Shown in pieces: positions 10,972 to 22,952 of a stretch of DNA of 64,000 nucleotides. The stretch spans positions 42,131,873-42,195,872 of the forward strand of contig JAJLRJ010000008.1 in NCBI GenBank assembly GCA_024195265.1, given 5' to 3'. The stretch's first letter is position 1, and every line of letters starts with the position of its first letter. The notes under the pieces were generated by a model that saw only the letters and a list, made by a program, of their open reading frames with translations, did no database searches and was not told the origin of the DNA. A program made the position numbers and the translations under genes. The DNA comes from Dendrophyllia cribrosa (taxonomy: Eukaryota > Cnidaria > Anthozoa > Scleractinia > Dendrophylliidae).

Positions 10972-12243
10972 CCCTTTAACTGGCAATCGTACATATTCGT
11001 ACGAAAATCACTAGTAGTGATTTAAAAATCTGCAGCTTTCACATATCTACACAAATGATAGTAATGATCCCTTGTTAGGGCAAAGCGATAAGTTTCATAC
11101 AGTGCAGCTTGAACAACCAACTACAGTACCGCTCAAAAGTAAGTTACCACCATCTCGAATCTTGTCTCGCAAGACGCGATTCTCATATCGAGAGACGAGA
11201 CACTCGTCTCGCGAGAAGCTTTTAAAACTGTAAGTTTCACTGCCTTAACTTCTCGTGAGATTTTAACAGCGTATTGTAAAACATACACTGTAGCAACAAT
11301 ACACGAGCATGAATGCGACGAAACTCCGCTTTGACTATGCTTCGCTTGTCTACAACTATGGATTTCCGCTGCATATGGTTGTTCATTCGGCAGCAAATCC
11401 AGAAATGCCTGTTTTTTACTTCCCAGGAAAACAACAAAAACTGCACACCTTTGCATCTATTTTTTTTAAATGAAAAAGCAACTTTAAATCCAAAAGTGTA
11501 CATTTGCAGCAAACTTTGAACATACACTGTATTCCTCTGCATTCACTTATAAAAATTTTCCTCGATATTTCAGCAGACCGAGCAATGATCATTCAGTCAG
11601 AGCTATTCTTGCAAACTTATAATATCCTCATGCACGACTAAAAGGAATTCTGGGTAATACAACCATAGAAGTGGCATGCAAGTCTACCTAATTCTGTTTG
11701 ATATTATTTTTATAAGTGTTGAGCCACCCAGACCTACTGGTAAAATATTGCACCGATTGCAATCTTTTGAAGTCAAAAGTCGTCCAAATTGCCTTGGTAG
11801 GTCTCGAAATCCAACCACAGAAGGGCCAGAGAGACAACTTCACTCATGGACCGCCATGTTTTGCTACAAATACTTATGGCATTCCAGTCATCAAATCATC
11901 TCTTACCTCTGTTTTTTTTTTCAGACATTTGTCTCTGCCCACCATCCCAGCTTAATGATGCCAGCGTGGGTGTTTCTGCAGTGCAAAATGACTCGAAAAA
12001 GCACTTACATGCATAAACCAAATTCTTACCAGATTCAAGACGTCTGTGTGATCGCTAATCAAGCGAGCAATGGCTGAATACTGACATCACAATAAAAACT
12101 TGAGCCCATGTTGATTTGAAACAGCGTATATTTTTATGTGAGCTATTTATATGCAGTCACGAAATTCTACACATGTACAGATTGCCTAGCCCCACAAAAC
12201 TGCTTCAGGAACCAGAAGAGAAATTAATTTACCAGTTAAAGGG
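10972..12243. mobile_element. TTAA-flanked element with CCCTTTAACTGG termini (piggyBac-like)
   Basis: CCCTTTAACTGG at 10972 and CCAGTTAAAGGG ending at 12243 are perfect inverted termini, and both are flanked by TTAA (10968-10971 and 12244-12247). TTAA duplication with CCC...GGG ends is the piggyBac pattern. The 1.27-kb interior has no transposase; an open frame at 11676-12077 is not recognised and I do not call it a gene. Probably a non-autonomous derivative. Confidence 0.65.
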
Positions 12244-12248
12244 TTAAC

Positions 12249-12417
12249 GTATATGTTGTGGTTCAAATTTTTCCTTGGTTTGAAATTTTTCAAACCAGTT
12301 CAATTTTATTTTGCCTTTGTCTCAGATTCATTACCATATTCTGAGACAAAGGAAAACAAAAATCAAACTGGTTTAAAAATTTTCAAACCAAAGAAAAATT
12401 TGAACCACAACATATAC
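12249..12417. mobile_element. Foldback MITE
   Basis: Almost perfect palindrome: GTATATGTTGTGGTTCAAAT at the left is mirrored at 12398-12417, with stems of about 75 bp. It sits directly next to the TTAA-flanked element. Confidence 0.75.
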
Positions 12418-12796
12418 AACAACAACAATTTATTTTTACGTATACCGTGTTTCAGACAGTATAAAGTCTGGAATGGATAAAAACACATACATGTTGTATA
12501 CATGGTCGAAAGTCCAAATTTTGTAGTGAAACAAAAGTCATTGATTTGATGTTTATTTTCCAGCCTGTGGGAATGGGCCCTTCTGTTGGTTAGATTTTTA
12601 TAGCCTCAAGAACTGTACGTCACAAATGTGAGTAATATTAGCAAAGTAATGTGCATTCCAAGAAGGAAAAACATTACTATAACTAATTAGGTTGCACATT
12701 TGAGGTAAAACTGTAGAAACAGGTGGCAGTCAGTTTGAGGAGGGGAGAGACAAATAGTCAAATTTTCTAGAGGTACTTCCTGTAGCCTTTACTCTA

Positions 12797-13702
12797 TGGA
12801 GGCCCGTTCTGGTCAAATTGACATATTTTGTTTTTACTTGTCATTGAATTTTTTTTCATCGCCTGTAATAAATTAGTCCATAATAATTATGGACTAATTT
12901 ATTACAGGCACTGTTCAAGTAATTTAACCATCAATTAATTTTTTGTATGTCGGAATTATTTTTTCTGAGAGGAAATTAATTTTATGTACCTTTTATTTCT
13001 TTTTCTATGGTAACATTTATTTTAACTCAAATTAATTTGATCTTCTCTCTAATTATTCCTTCTAAAAAGGGAAATAATGTTTGTGGAACGACAGAATTAT
13101 TTTATTCTAGGAATTATTTTTGTGTTTTTTTGTTCCATAAGCCTTTGTGGCAGTGTTCTTGCCATGTGCTTCTGAAACAAACATGGCGTCCTCTGAGAGA
13201 GATTCATTCTGTTCGATCCATTCAGTCTATTGCAGAAACTGCCATCCATCGCATCAATCAGCTTGTTTCGCTAGTGGAGCACAGAGGCTCAGCAGCAACT
13301 GTTGAGAACGATTCGTTAAATAATCAGAGACTGTCAGCTGCAACTGGAAGTCTTAGTCAGACAAGTACGTCTTCAAACGAGCAGAGATCGAGTGGCACAA
13401 GTATTTGCCACAAAGGCTTATGGAACCAAAAAAACGCAGAAATAATTGCCCAATTTCGATATATTAAAATTCAACTTAAAACAACTCTCTACGCTTTCAA
13501 GAAGGAGAGGAGCCAGCAGGGGCCCTGTCACAGGAAGGTTCAATAGATCTTTTACATGTACTTCATGACCTTATACTGCAAGGCGCCCTGCTGGTCGATC
13601 ACTAACAAGTTAAATAGTGTCAAAAGACGTTGTTGTATTGGAATCCAGGAAAGAAAAAATACCAAGCAAATCAGAAAAGCGCGAATTGGAACGATCGCAG
13701 CA

Positions 13703-13734
<32 letters not shown>

Positions 13735-15010
13735 TCCAATGTAGGTCATGTGATGTTCTCAAGGGAATTTGCCCTTTGTCTTTTCATAAATTATGCATTC
13801 ATATGCACAAGAAGAAAACAAAATTTAAAAGAAACAGTTCTCTAGGGTAACATCACATGATCTACATTGGGAAAACAAAACATACAAGCTAAAGAGGTCT
13901 ATTATATCAGGCTGCACAGCAAACTATCTTCTTTGCTTACAGGTGAAATGGAGGGAATGTATTTTGAAATTGTTAAGAGCAGTAGTGGTACTTTGTTGCG
14001 ACCAAATCTTCCAGCAGGAAAGGACATTGATTCCAAACTTCTGCTTAAATCTATTGCTCCATCTGGGTGTGTATATTTAAGACTATTAGAGGAGCTGCCT
14101 GTATCCATGATGGATCCCAGTGATAAAGAACTACAAGTTTCTCCTTTTGCTTTTGAAGAAGGAAAATCTGAAATAATGCACAAAAGTGATGGCAATGGCG
14201 GAGAAGACTTATGTGGGTGCTGAATTGTCCCAACATTATGTCAGACACCAGGAATCACTTCAGATCAGAAAAGGGGCAGCGTTGTGAGTTGTGGGCCATT
14301 ACCCATCCCGTGCCGTTGTCGAAATGCCCGATATCTGAAGTGCTTCGTTTTCGCCATTGATATCCCGACATGCTTTGCGACAGTGGCAGATAGGTCGGCT
14401 TTGCGTGGTCGCGCGGGAGATTGAAATACAGCGTTGGGCAGCTCAAAGTGAGTTCTTGCGGCCGGGTGAAATTCAGCAAGGCGGGCAAAGACTATGAGCT
14501 GGCAGCGGAGGACTGGGAGTGCTTCCTAAAGGAGGTCCGTAACGATAAGGGAGATGGCGCGAATCTAAGTGGCTGACTATCGGTGATAAAAATGAAGCCA
14601 TTTTGAGGGAATGAACTTCGGGATTTATTTTTCTTGAGCGGGATTCAGTGGTACGGGCCCAAACTTGGCCATCTGAAGTGAAAAATCAGCGTAAAATCGA
14701 GAAATTCAGGTAAACCTTGGGATTCATTTTTTCGAGCGGGATTCAGCGGGAGACATGGAGATTTTTTTTTTGCATACGTTAATTCTCGAAAATGACGGAA
14801 AAAACAACAGAAAAAATCTTAACAATGTTTTGCAACTAATTTGTAGTTCACATGCCAAAAATTGACAAATCTGAGCGAGAGAAAAAAAAACGACCTCAAA
14901 AGCAACATAGGCTGGATATGCCCCGAGCCCTTCAAATGTAAAAATAATATTATGAATATACAAAAAATTAATTACAGGCACTGAAAAAAAGTAACCAGAA
15001 CGGGCCTCCA
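12797..15010 (+). mobile_element. 2.2-kb TIR element with exon-like segments
   Basis: 17-bp perfect terminal inverted repeats (TGGAGGCCCGTTCTGGT) flanked by TA on both sides. Subterminal AATTTATTACAGGCACTG near 12897 is echoed near 14970. The interior has coding-looking stretches: a Ser/Thr-rich frame about 13170-13420, and a frame about 13947-14220 that begins after an acceptor-like TTGCTTACAG. No transposase domain is recognised. It could be a degenerate autonomous element or a carrier of captured exons. Confidence 0.6.
13706..13905. mobile_element. Foldback MITE nested in the 2.2-kb TIR element
   Basis: TAGACCTTTTTAGCTTGTAT at 13706 is mirrored by its near complement ending near 13905, with stems of about 55-60 bp. 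It separates the two exon-like segments of the host element. Confidence 0.65.
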
Positions 15011-15176
15011 TATTACTTTGCTATGGTTTATTATTTCGCTAAATATAATCCAAAAATTTTACCCAAATAAAAAAAAAAAGGATTCATAAGTTATGATTGT
15101 GAGTACATGTAGTTGTGAATTTATATAAAATAATAGTGTAAATATTCAGCTCTTTGGGCTGCAAGGCTGTTCTTAA

Positions 15177-15427
15177 AGGGACTCCTTCAACCACTGTCCT
15201 TTGCGGGCGTCTATTATTGTTTTACTTTCTTTAGTTGAAATTTCACAACCAAAATGGACAATAAAATCAAATTATGAAAACTGAAACAACTTTAAATAGA
15301 TAACTTACATGTATACAGCCAGCCTTAAAGATTGCAAAGATGGATCGGATGAACAAAGACACTCGCAAGTTTAGCAATATCTGTATTACAGAAAATGTCG
15401 CAAAGCACACTGGTTAAGGGTGTCCCT
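15177..15427. mobile_element. Small TTAA-flanked MITE
   Basis: TTAA at 15173-15176 and 15428-15431 flank AGGGACTCC and GTGTCCCT ends, with a weaker match further in (CAACCACTGT against CACTGGTTA). No coding content. Confidence 0.45.
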
Positions 15428-15431
15428 TTAA

Positions 15432-16780
15432 TAAACATTTTTTTATCTTGTTATAAACACAAAGCATTCATTTCACAAATATTTTGTACTAGTTTTCGCT
15501 TGGCGCACAAGCAGAAGTTCAAGAGACCATGTAACTGACAAGCACGAGGACAATAATGTTTTGATTGTTGTGTTGTTATTGCATCAGATCATTGTTATGG
15601 CAACACTGATGTCAATCAAATCAGTCATTTCAATCAATCAGCCACATTATGTAAACAAATTTGTAAGTTCTGTTGGCACGAAATATTATGAATAGTCTTC
15701 TTCAGAATTAAACACTTTTGTTATGTGAATCAAGGAAGTGTTATTTTTAAAGATTTCAGCCACACGTAAATTATGTCACCTTGTAGGGTAAAAGTAACTT
15801 GATCCCGCCGCTTGTTCAAAACGTAACACTTATATCTCTGGTTCTATATGACGCAAGAAGATGTTCTTTCGATGAAGATTAGTCCAACTTGCTGTGGTAT
15901 TTATTTGGACGGACCAACTATTTTAGGATTATTTTTGGCGAGTGTAAGCACTTAAACATACGGGAACAGTATAGCGTTAACAGGGCTCGAAATTGTGACT
16001 AACTAGTCGCCAATGCGACCAAAAATTGAGTGCTGGCGACTAGATTTTCGGAACTGGTCGCCAGCTTGCGACTCACATTTTGTCCGATTACTACAAAAAA
16101 ACTTCTGCACTAAAATAAATCTTTTAGTTTATACACCGGCGTATAAGCCGCACTTTTTTGCCCAAAATTTTTGCTCAAAATCGGGGGTGCGGTTTATCTG
16201 CGGTATTAACATCCGCTGAGTTCTGCAAATCATAGTTTATCAATCGTACTTTCCAGTGATATAAGTTGACCAGACTTTGAGAGCCTTTATTTGAGGTGTA
16301 TAACGTGGAGCAAAACTTATTTAACTTAAGATGACGTAGAAAAGTTAGTCTTGTTTGTCAGAGCTGCCAGAGCGCATCTGAGGCCAAAAATCAAATTGAG
16401 CAAAAAGGTCCGCATCGAACACGCAACACACTATTCTAAAGGTTTTTTATGCATTTTGCGACTAGTGGGAGTCGTGATTGGCTTGTCTCTTTTATACTTC
16501 TTTAGGTAACGCTATTGAATGTCACGTTGTTGCGAAATATGATATCGTTACAATCATTCGCCCGCGTTGTACATTTTCGATCAGGTTCTGTCCATGAATT
16601 GGAGGAGTTTGAGTGGATTAAACACAGTTTGACCAGAACTTCTTTGTTCATATCATATGCATGAATATGGCTCGCATGAATCGCATGACTCGCTGGCTCG
16701 CAGAATGTCCGGCCCCATACCAAATAAACGAGCTGGCTCGTTTGCTCTTTAAATGAGAGACTGGCTTGACGAGCATATCA
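15432..16780. other. Repeat-rich, no gene
   Basis: 15990-16080 holds short CGACTAGT/GTCGCCA-type motifs, and 16125-16205 a TATAAGCCGCAC-type motif common in dispersed repeats. No coding region is supported. Confidence 0.35.
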
Positions 16781-16985
16781 ATTGTTTCTCGTTCTTTTAT
16801 CCACTGCCGAGCCGAACGAGCCACCAAATATAAATACATAGACCCAACATTATATCAATTTTTTTTCGTTCTTTAGTCCACTGCCGAGCCAAACGAGCCA
16901 TCAAATATAAATACATAGACCCAACACTATATCAATTATTTCTCGTTCTTTTAAACTCCACTGCCGAGCCAAACGAGCCAGCTGC
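16700..16985. repeat. 77-80-bp tandem repeat, about three units
   Basis: The motif CCACTGCCGAGCC recurs at 16801, 16878 and 16958, with the intervening sequence (AAATATAAATACATAGACCC and flanks) conserved. Confidence 0.75.
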
Positions 16986-17456
16986 TTGTTTGGTATGTGG
17001 TAAAAAGTGGCCCTGCATTCTGTAGTTGAAAACTTTCCCTCCCTTTATGCTGCTAGCGTACTTATAAGAAATATGTCTTACCTTTCGAGACGAAATCCTC
17101 AAAAGCGACCACGACTTCAAACGAATAGGAACAAACACAGGATCACAATGAACGCCACTCTAGAACGCCATAACAATCCAATTGGAGCGGAAAAAAGCCA
17201 AAATGAATTGTGGGATACCACGACGATTGAGACCACAGGCATACCATCCTGATTTCTGTTTCCTGCATGTAATGCATCACATTGACACACTGCCCAAATA
17301 TGGTAAAAAAAGTTATCGATATACGCTATGTCTACATGACGTATATCCAACGATGGCGGTAAATTTCGCATATTGACAAGAGAATGCAAAAATGACGGAC
17401 CGGCCTCGATATTTTTTCTTCAAACTGTGCTTTGTTATCAATGTGTTGAATTATAA

Positions 17457-17572
17457 AACTATTATAGCGCTCAAGCTTGCGCGATATCGCCTAATTTTAG
17501 CCGACTCGGCCTACGGCCTCGTCGGCTAAGAATTTGGCGATATCACGCGCGCTTTCTCGCTATAATAGTTAA
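17457..17572. mobile_element. Short palindromic MITE
   Basis: AACTATTATAGCG at the left is mirrored by CGCTATAATAGTT at the right, with an inner GGCGATATC/GATATCGCC pair and a GC-rich centre. Confidence 0.55.
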
Positions 17573-19080
17573 TTTGACTCGTCGCCAGTTGTCTCTCAAT
17601 TTTCGAGAGAAGCGCGGCCGAGGAATGTCTAATACTCCTTTGTCTATAACTCTTAAACGAAATGCTCTTGCGCTTCAAAATTTGGCCCAGATGTGTATTT
17701 TTAAACTCTCTACAATGCTATAAACGTTTTAGAAACGAAATCTGCTTTTTAATGCTTATGAATTTTGATATGGCTTAAGTACAAACCAAGAATAGTTACA
17801 AAGGAATGCAATCAACCCCTTTGTCATTTCTGACTGTAATATCAATACCAGAGGCATCGTGTAAAATGTTGCTCAAATTTGATTGATAAGCAGAAAAACT
17901 TACTGCAACAAATTTCCGTTCCATTTGTAGTAATAGTAAAACAACAAAATATCGTCCAAAAAAACGAGGGTTGTTACCTACCCATTTCCTGCAAATGTTC
18001 TGAATGTATACATATGATCCAAGTACAAACATTGTGACGCACTGTAAATAAAACACTTTCAGTCACTCAAAAGTGATTTAAATATCCAAGGAAGCCACAG
18101 TTTAACGTCATTTGTTTACTTCCAAAATCTAGGACATGACAGTTATCACATCCTTTTCCTGACTTCTGACTTCTTGAAAGCTTTTTATGAGTGAAATATG
18201 AAATGAATTCTGCCGGCAAGTCTTAACAGCTACGCGTTTTCGGTTTTACTTTCAGATAAAGCTTTCTTCAAGGGTGCGTGTTGTAGACGAGATTTCGACG
18301 CTTCGACAAGCAAAGTAAGTTATACCGGGGCTTTAATATTCCGGCTTTTGTAGTTAAATGTTCTCAGAATATTCTCACTCTATGGTATTTTAAAGTTGTT
18401 AGAGCTTCTGAAAAGCTTTTTATTGGACAGTTACTTAAATTAATATAAACTTTATCTCGCTCTAGAAGGTATTTAAACAAAGTCAGAAGTTGCAATAATA
18501 ATGGCTGTTCAAATGTACTAAATTAATGCTGCATAGATCATTCTCCTTAAATAAACATAGGATAATATTATCAACCCAAAGCCACCGTACTTAGAAGCTT
18601 ACCCGTTCACTTTTAGGACTTTTAGAGTCGATCATGCCATGTAATTTTAATCTTGAGTGAAATCCTCGGTGTGAACACCGCAGAGCAGTATTTGTGTTTG
18701 GTGCTGTTAATTTTTCATCATTTTATTAAGCGCCAAATTCAAATTTATAAAAAAGTTCATGGCAACATGCCATGGTACCATCTAGCTTCTCGGGTTGTTT
18801 AGGCCTAGATTTAACTATAAACTGCTAACCCCAACCTCAACTGAAAGCCAACCAGTTACTCCGTTATATATTCTCATTAAGGTGTCCGACCTCCTTCTGA
18901 CTCAACCCATTATAAGAAGGTTACACGGTCGTTGCCGCCATTTTGAAAGTGAGGAAAAGACGGTATTTTTGGCAAACATTTTCAGAATATATTTTCCTTC
19001 GAGGTTTATTATATTAACTTCTTTGGCGTTTTTCTACACGCTTAGATGACTTTTATTTTGCAAGAGGTTACTTTTCACTT
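17573..19080. other. Intergenic, nothing recognised except a repeat fragment
   Basis: 18785-18900 is an antisense truncated relative of the 10.55-kb TIR element. Otherwise no supported feature. Confidence 0.35.
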
Positions 19081-19092
19081 GATGTTAATTAC

Positions 19093-19570
19093 TCTGACCA
19101 ATCACAGCAGTCGTAAACAATCCAATGAATCAATCAGAGCTCGAAGCAATTACATGTCGGTGGCGCCAAGCGCGGGAAAACGCGTGCGAGCAAGTCACGA
19201 TTGGTTTTGGTTTTACTTCTGATTGGTCGAGAAAGTGGCGCGAGATTTTTTAGCCAATCACAAAGCGTAGCAATGCAAAACCAAAGCAATTGTGTAATTA
19301 CTTTCAATACTCAATTGAAAACTGCTCTATTCTGACCAATCACAGAACTCGCAGACAATCCGATGAACCAATCAGAACTCGAAGCAAATACATGCAGCAG
19401 GCACCAAGCGCGGGAAAACGCGTGCGAGCAAATCACGATTGGTTTTGTTTTTACTTCTGATTGGTTGAGAAAATGGCGCAAGATTTTTTAGCCAATTACA
19501 AAACGTAGCAATGCAAAACCAAAGCAATTACGAACTTACTTTCGACACTCAATTGAAAACTGCTCTATGA
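19093..19570. repeat. 239-bp tandem duplication
   Basis: Two adjacent units start with CTGACCAATCACAG at 19093 and 19332. They share the middle GCGCGGGAAAACGCGTGCGA and end with CAATTGAAAACTGCTCTAT. A third, inverted unit at about 28215-28520 is interrupted by a MITE. Confidence 0.8.
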
Positions 19571-21184
19571 CAAAGGTAGTTAGTTTTTAATTTGGGTCTG
19601 TTTTGACCGAAAAACGTCAAAATCTCCATGACGTATGCATAGCTCCTTTAAGATTGAATAATTGAAAGTGAAAGTTTGAATTTTGAAACGGCTGACACTT
19701 GAACAGAATTTAATTTGCGCTTGAGTTCTCTTAAAAAACGATGACGTGGCCTGGAGATTTAAAGCATGATGATGTGCATGTGACCACATAGAGGAGACTT
19801 ATTTATGTTAAGGGTTTGGCTAAACTAGACAACATTGTTACCGAAGGAAATATTCCAAGTTTAGCCAAGCGAGAGATATATAGCTACATATCCTTCGGAC
19901 GCAAATCTTACTTCCTGGAGGCAAGGAAATGTTTTTGCTTTTCAAAATCTGTTCTTGCTTTTCTGTTGCAAATTTTGCTTCCGTGTCATATCATCCCAGT
20001 TTAGCCACTTCAGCAGAAAAAATGTTTCCGCAAGCATGTTTCCTTGTTTAGCCAAGCCCTCAGAAGCAGTATTTGCTGTACCGCGCCGTTTACAACACTG
20101 CGTAACGAATGTATAATGATGATTAGTTGCTGAGCACTATAGATGTTTGAATTCCTAGTTTCAAAAAGCGTTTTATGCTAAAGGGACAAATCTCTTTAAC
20201 TCTGGGGACGGCTTCTCAACCTGGGGAACCTCTTCTTTGCCTCCTGTCTGTTTCTGTTATTCCTTTACTTCGACCATTCCAGAATACATATTCAGTCTTC
20301 ATATGACTTGCCCTGCAGTTGTCATGGATGCGCTAATTATAAATTACTAAAAGGTAAGACGTCGGAAGAAGGCCCAACCTCCAGATCATGTATTATATTG
20401 TCGTTGAAATTTATGACGGGTATTCGTTGACACGAGTGCTCTCTCTCAAAAGTGGTCGAAGGATAAGTGTTTCAACTTAATATTTCAGTTATTAATTCTA
20501 TTCTATTTATATAATATTACGGGCCTTTAAGATCAGACTGTGGGTAAGTGGTGGAGTACAAGCACAGCTTTTCAAATCTTGTTCACATGTTTTAGATAAT
20601 CACTTGTTTACACGAATCTCCTAGAGTCTCCTTCTTTACTGGTCAGAAACAGGACGGACAGAGAATTGTGTTGACGTTAAAGACTTGGAATTCGAAAGTA
20701 GTACTCGTTCTCAGTCTCGACTAGTACTTAAATCTGAAGATCCCTATTGTAAACAAAGATAATTCGAACCATTTTTAGCAAGTATTACGTCAAAAGCACG
20801 ATGTCACGCGCACGGATTATCTGGTACATATTAGTTTTAAGTTGTTTAAACATATACACAGGCTTTGACCGCGGACTTTGCTCAAACCAACTCGAATAAC
20901 TGTAAACATAGGACAGTGCAGTGCTTTCAGGGTAATTTTCATAAATTCGTGATCAACAGCTTAAAGGTAGGGTTTCTCTACTATAACTACAGACATTTCT
21001 AAAATGAAAATATCAATCGTCTTTTACTTTCAAAATATATTCAGTCTAGAAATAGTAGCTCGTCACATTATCTATATTGAAAGGTTAACGTTTATTTCCT
21101 TTAAATCAGTCTACACGCAGTTAAAATACTAGTACTTTGATAAAAGAACTTGGAAGTTAACTAAAAAAGTTTCCTCTGCACGTC
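19571..21184. other. Intergenic, weak repeats only
   Basis: 19808-20060 and 21590-21830 share TTTAGCCA-rich ends and GTTTCCGCAA-type motifs, like two copies of a MITE. No gene supported. Confidence 0.3.
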
Positions 21185-21198
21185 TGTTAAAAAAGGAG

Positions 21199-21459
21199 AA
21201 TTTAGTTTTATCGACTGAGTCGATAAGGTAAATTGACCACCGTAAAAAGATTCAAATAGCTGACGTTTCGAGCGCTAGCCCTTCGTCGGAGCGAATCGAT
21301 TCGCTCCGACGAAGGGCTAGCGCTCGAAACGTCAGCTATTTGAATCTTTTTACGGTGGTCAATTTACCTTATCGACTCAGTCGATAAAACTAAATTCTCG
21401 TGTTTCATCCCCCCACCGACGCAGCACCACAGTTTCTCTAGAAACTAACCCCATTCATT
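21199..21459. mobile_element. Foldback element with 14-bp target duplication, copy 1
   Basis: A perfect ~200-bp palindrome (21199-21401, centre GAATCGATTC) is followed by a unique 3' tail that ends in ACTAACCCCATTCATT. It is bounded by the direct repeat TGTTAAAAAAGGAG (21185-21198 and 21460-21473). The long duplication points to retroposition rather than cut-and-paste. Each arm contains GACGAAGGGCTAGCG followed by CTCGAAACGTC, which resembles a hammerhead ribozyme core. Copy 2 is at 55830-56342. Confidence 0.8.
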
Positions 21460-21481
21460 TGTTAAAAAAGGAGTTTTTCAA

Positions 21482-21554
21482 CGCCCAACGTGGGGCTCGA
21501 ACCCACGACCCTGAGTTTAAGAGTCTCATGCTCTACCGACTGAGCTAGCCGGGC
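21482..21554 (-). tRNA. tRNA-Lys (CTT)
   Basis: 73-nt cloverleaf on the minus strand. Acceptor stem GCCCGGC/GTTGGGC with discriminator G, D arm TAGCTCAGTCGGTAGAGC, anticodon loop CTCTTAA (anticodon CTT), B box GGTTCGAGCCC. Unlike its three sisters it has A instead of T at the loop-closing 3' base of the anticodon stem, giving an A-A mismatch, so it may be impaired. A T6 run about 15 nt downstream lies inside the target duplication of the neighbouring foldback element. Confidence 0.85.
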
Positions 21555-22251
21555 GCGCGCTGTGGATTACAACTTAGGGCCTGACAAGGAGACATTGTTA
21601 CAGAAAGACTGTTTAAACTGGGGAACTCGTTTGCGAAGCGAAATTTCCGTCTGGGAAGCAAGATTGATTCATATATACATTTCTTTGTGTATGAAAAGCA
21701 AGACTTGCGCCCCCAACAAATGCTTCTCGTGCTGCTAAACTGGGAAATATTTCAGTGTCCACAACAATATATGTTTCCGCAACAATGTTTTCTAGCGGTT
21801 TAGCCAATATAATCCAAAGTGGGATCACTTACAACATATAAATGAAAGCTTTTCGCCAGTACCTACCGTTTTTCTTGAGGAATCGGTGAAAAAATCAGTT
21901 TAACATGCATTTTGTTAGTTTTTATTAATGTCATAAGATTACTTGCAAAAACAGAACTTGCATCCAATGAGATACCTTCTCATTTAGTATTGTTCTTGAT
22001 TTTCCTCTCAATGGTATGTACATGTTCCTGATAGAAAATTCAAGGCTGAAGTCAATTGAATGCGGAAGAAGGCGGCATCTAGTTTGGTAAACTACACATA
22101 TTAAAATACAAAGAGCATTCGTGGAACGCTTTTATCTCAAGGTAGTAGGTTGCAGTCACGCCAGAGTTTTTTTTCATTTCCATAACGAAATAACTTTGTT
22201 TTAAAAGTTTCCAGCTCCGAGAGCCTAATATGAAAAAGTTTTGCGACTTAA

Positions 22252-22410
22252 GGCCCGGACACACGGTGCAACTTTTTTTGCAACGTTGCGCGCAACAGTT
22301 GCAGAAGTAAAATCGAGTTCTTCTTTTGCGACGTTGTGCGCAACAAATTGCATCATGGGACACCCCCATTCTCACTCGTTGCGAGAAAAGACGCACCGTG
22401 TGTCCGGGCC
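22252..22410. mobile_element. TIR MITE
   Basis: GGCCCGGACACACGGTGC at the left is exactly mirrored at the right end (22393-22410). The AT-rich and GCAAC-rich interior has no coding potential. Confidence 0.75.
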
Positions 22411-22463
22411 ATTATCCTTCAACAGCCTCTCCCAATAAACCTGCTCTTACAAGTATCACCGGT

Positions 22464-22536
22464 GCCCGGCTAGCTCAGTCGGTAGAGCATGAGACTCTTA
22501 ATCTCAGGTTCGTGGGTTCGAGCCCCACGTTGGGCG
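22464..22536 (+). tRNA. tRNA-Lys (CTT)
   Basis: 73-nt cloverleaf with anticodon loop CTCTTAA, intact A and B boxes and acceptor GCCCGGC/GTTGGGC. It differs from the copies at 23.8 and 24.7 kb by one base in the variable loop. It lies about 420 bp upstream of the first coding exon of the PX-SH3 gene, on the same strand. Confidence 0.95.
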
Positions 22537-22952
22537 CTATATATTTTACTAAAAAGATATTTTAACAATCCCATAATTAAACTATTTTTTGCCAATTATT
22601 GCTGCGCCTTTCAATAAAACACGAACTCTGAATTTCAAAACTCAACCAACAGTTTCGTTTTTCACTACTGCAATAATCATAGCGGACTTCAAAGAAACAA
22701 TGATGCTTAACCCAACAGGGTCAAAGGTCATGTTTGTGGGTCGTGATGGGTGATCTAATGTTCATCGTCATAATTATGATTGACAGCAGTGCAAAACGTA
22801 AAAATAAGCTGGGGCTTTAACATCAGAGTTAGCGTGTTATTGAAAGACGCAGTAAATTGGACGAGTATGGGCCAATGAAATAACCAATAACACAAAACAT
22901 CTAGTTAACAAAATACTTTTGCTCCACAGGTCTCGTTTTCCTTTGTTGGGCC

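Noticed and set aside
11676..12077. 133-codon frame inside the TTAA element as a gene
   Set aside because: No recognised domain, no splice context, composition not convincing.
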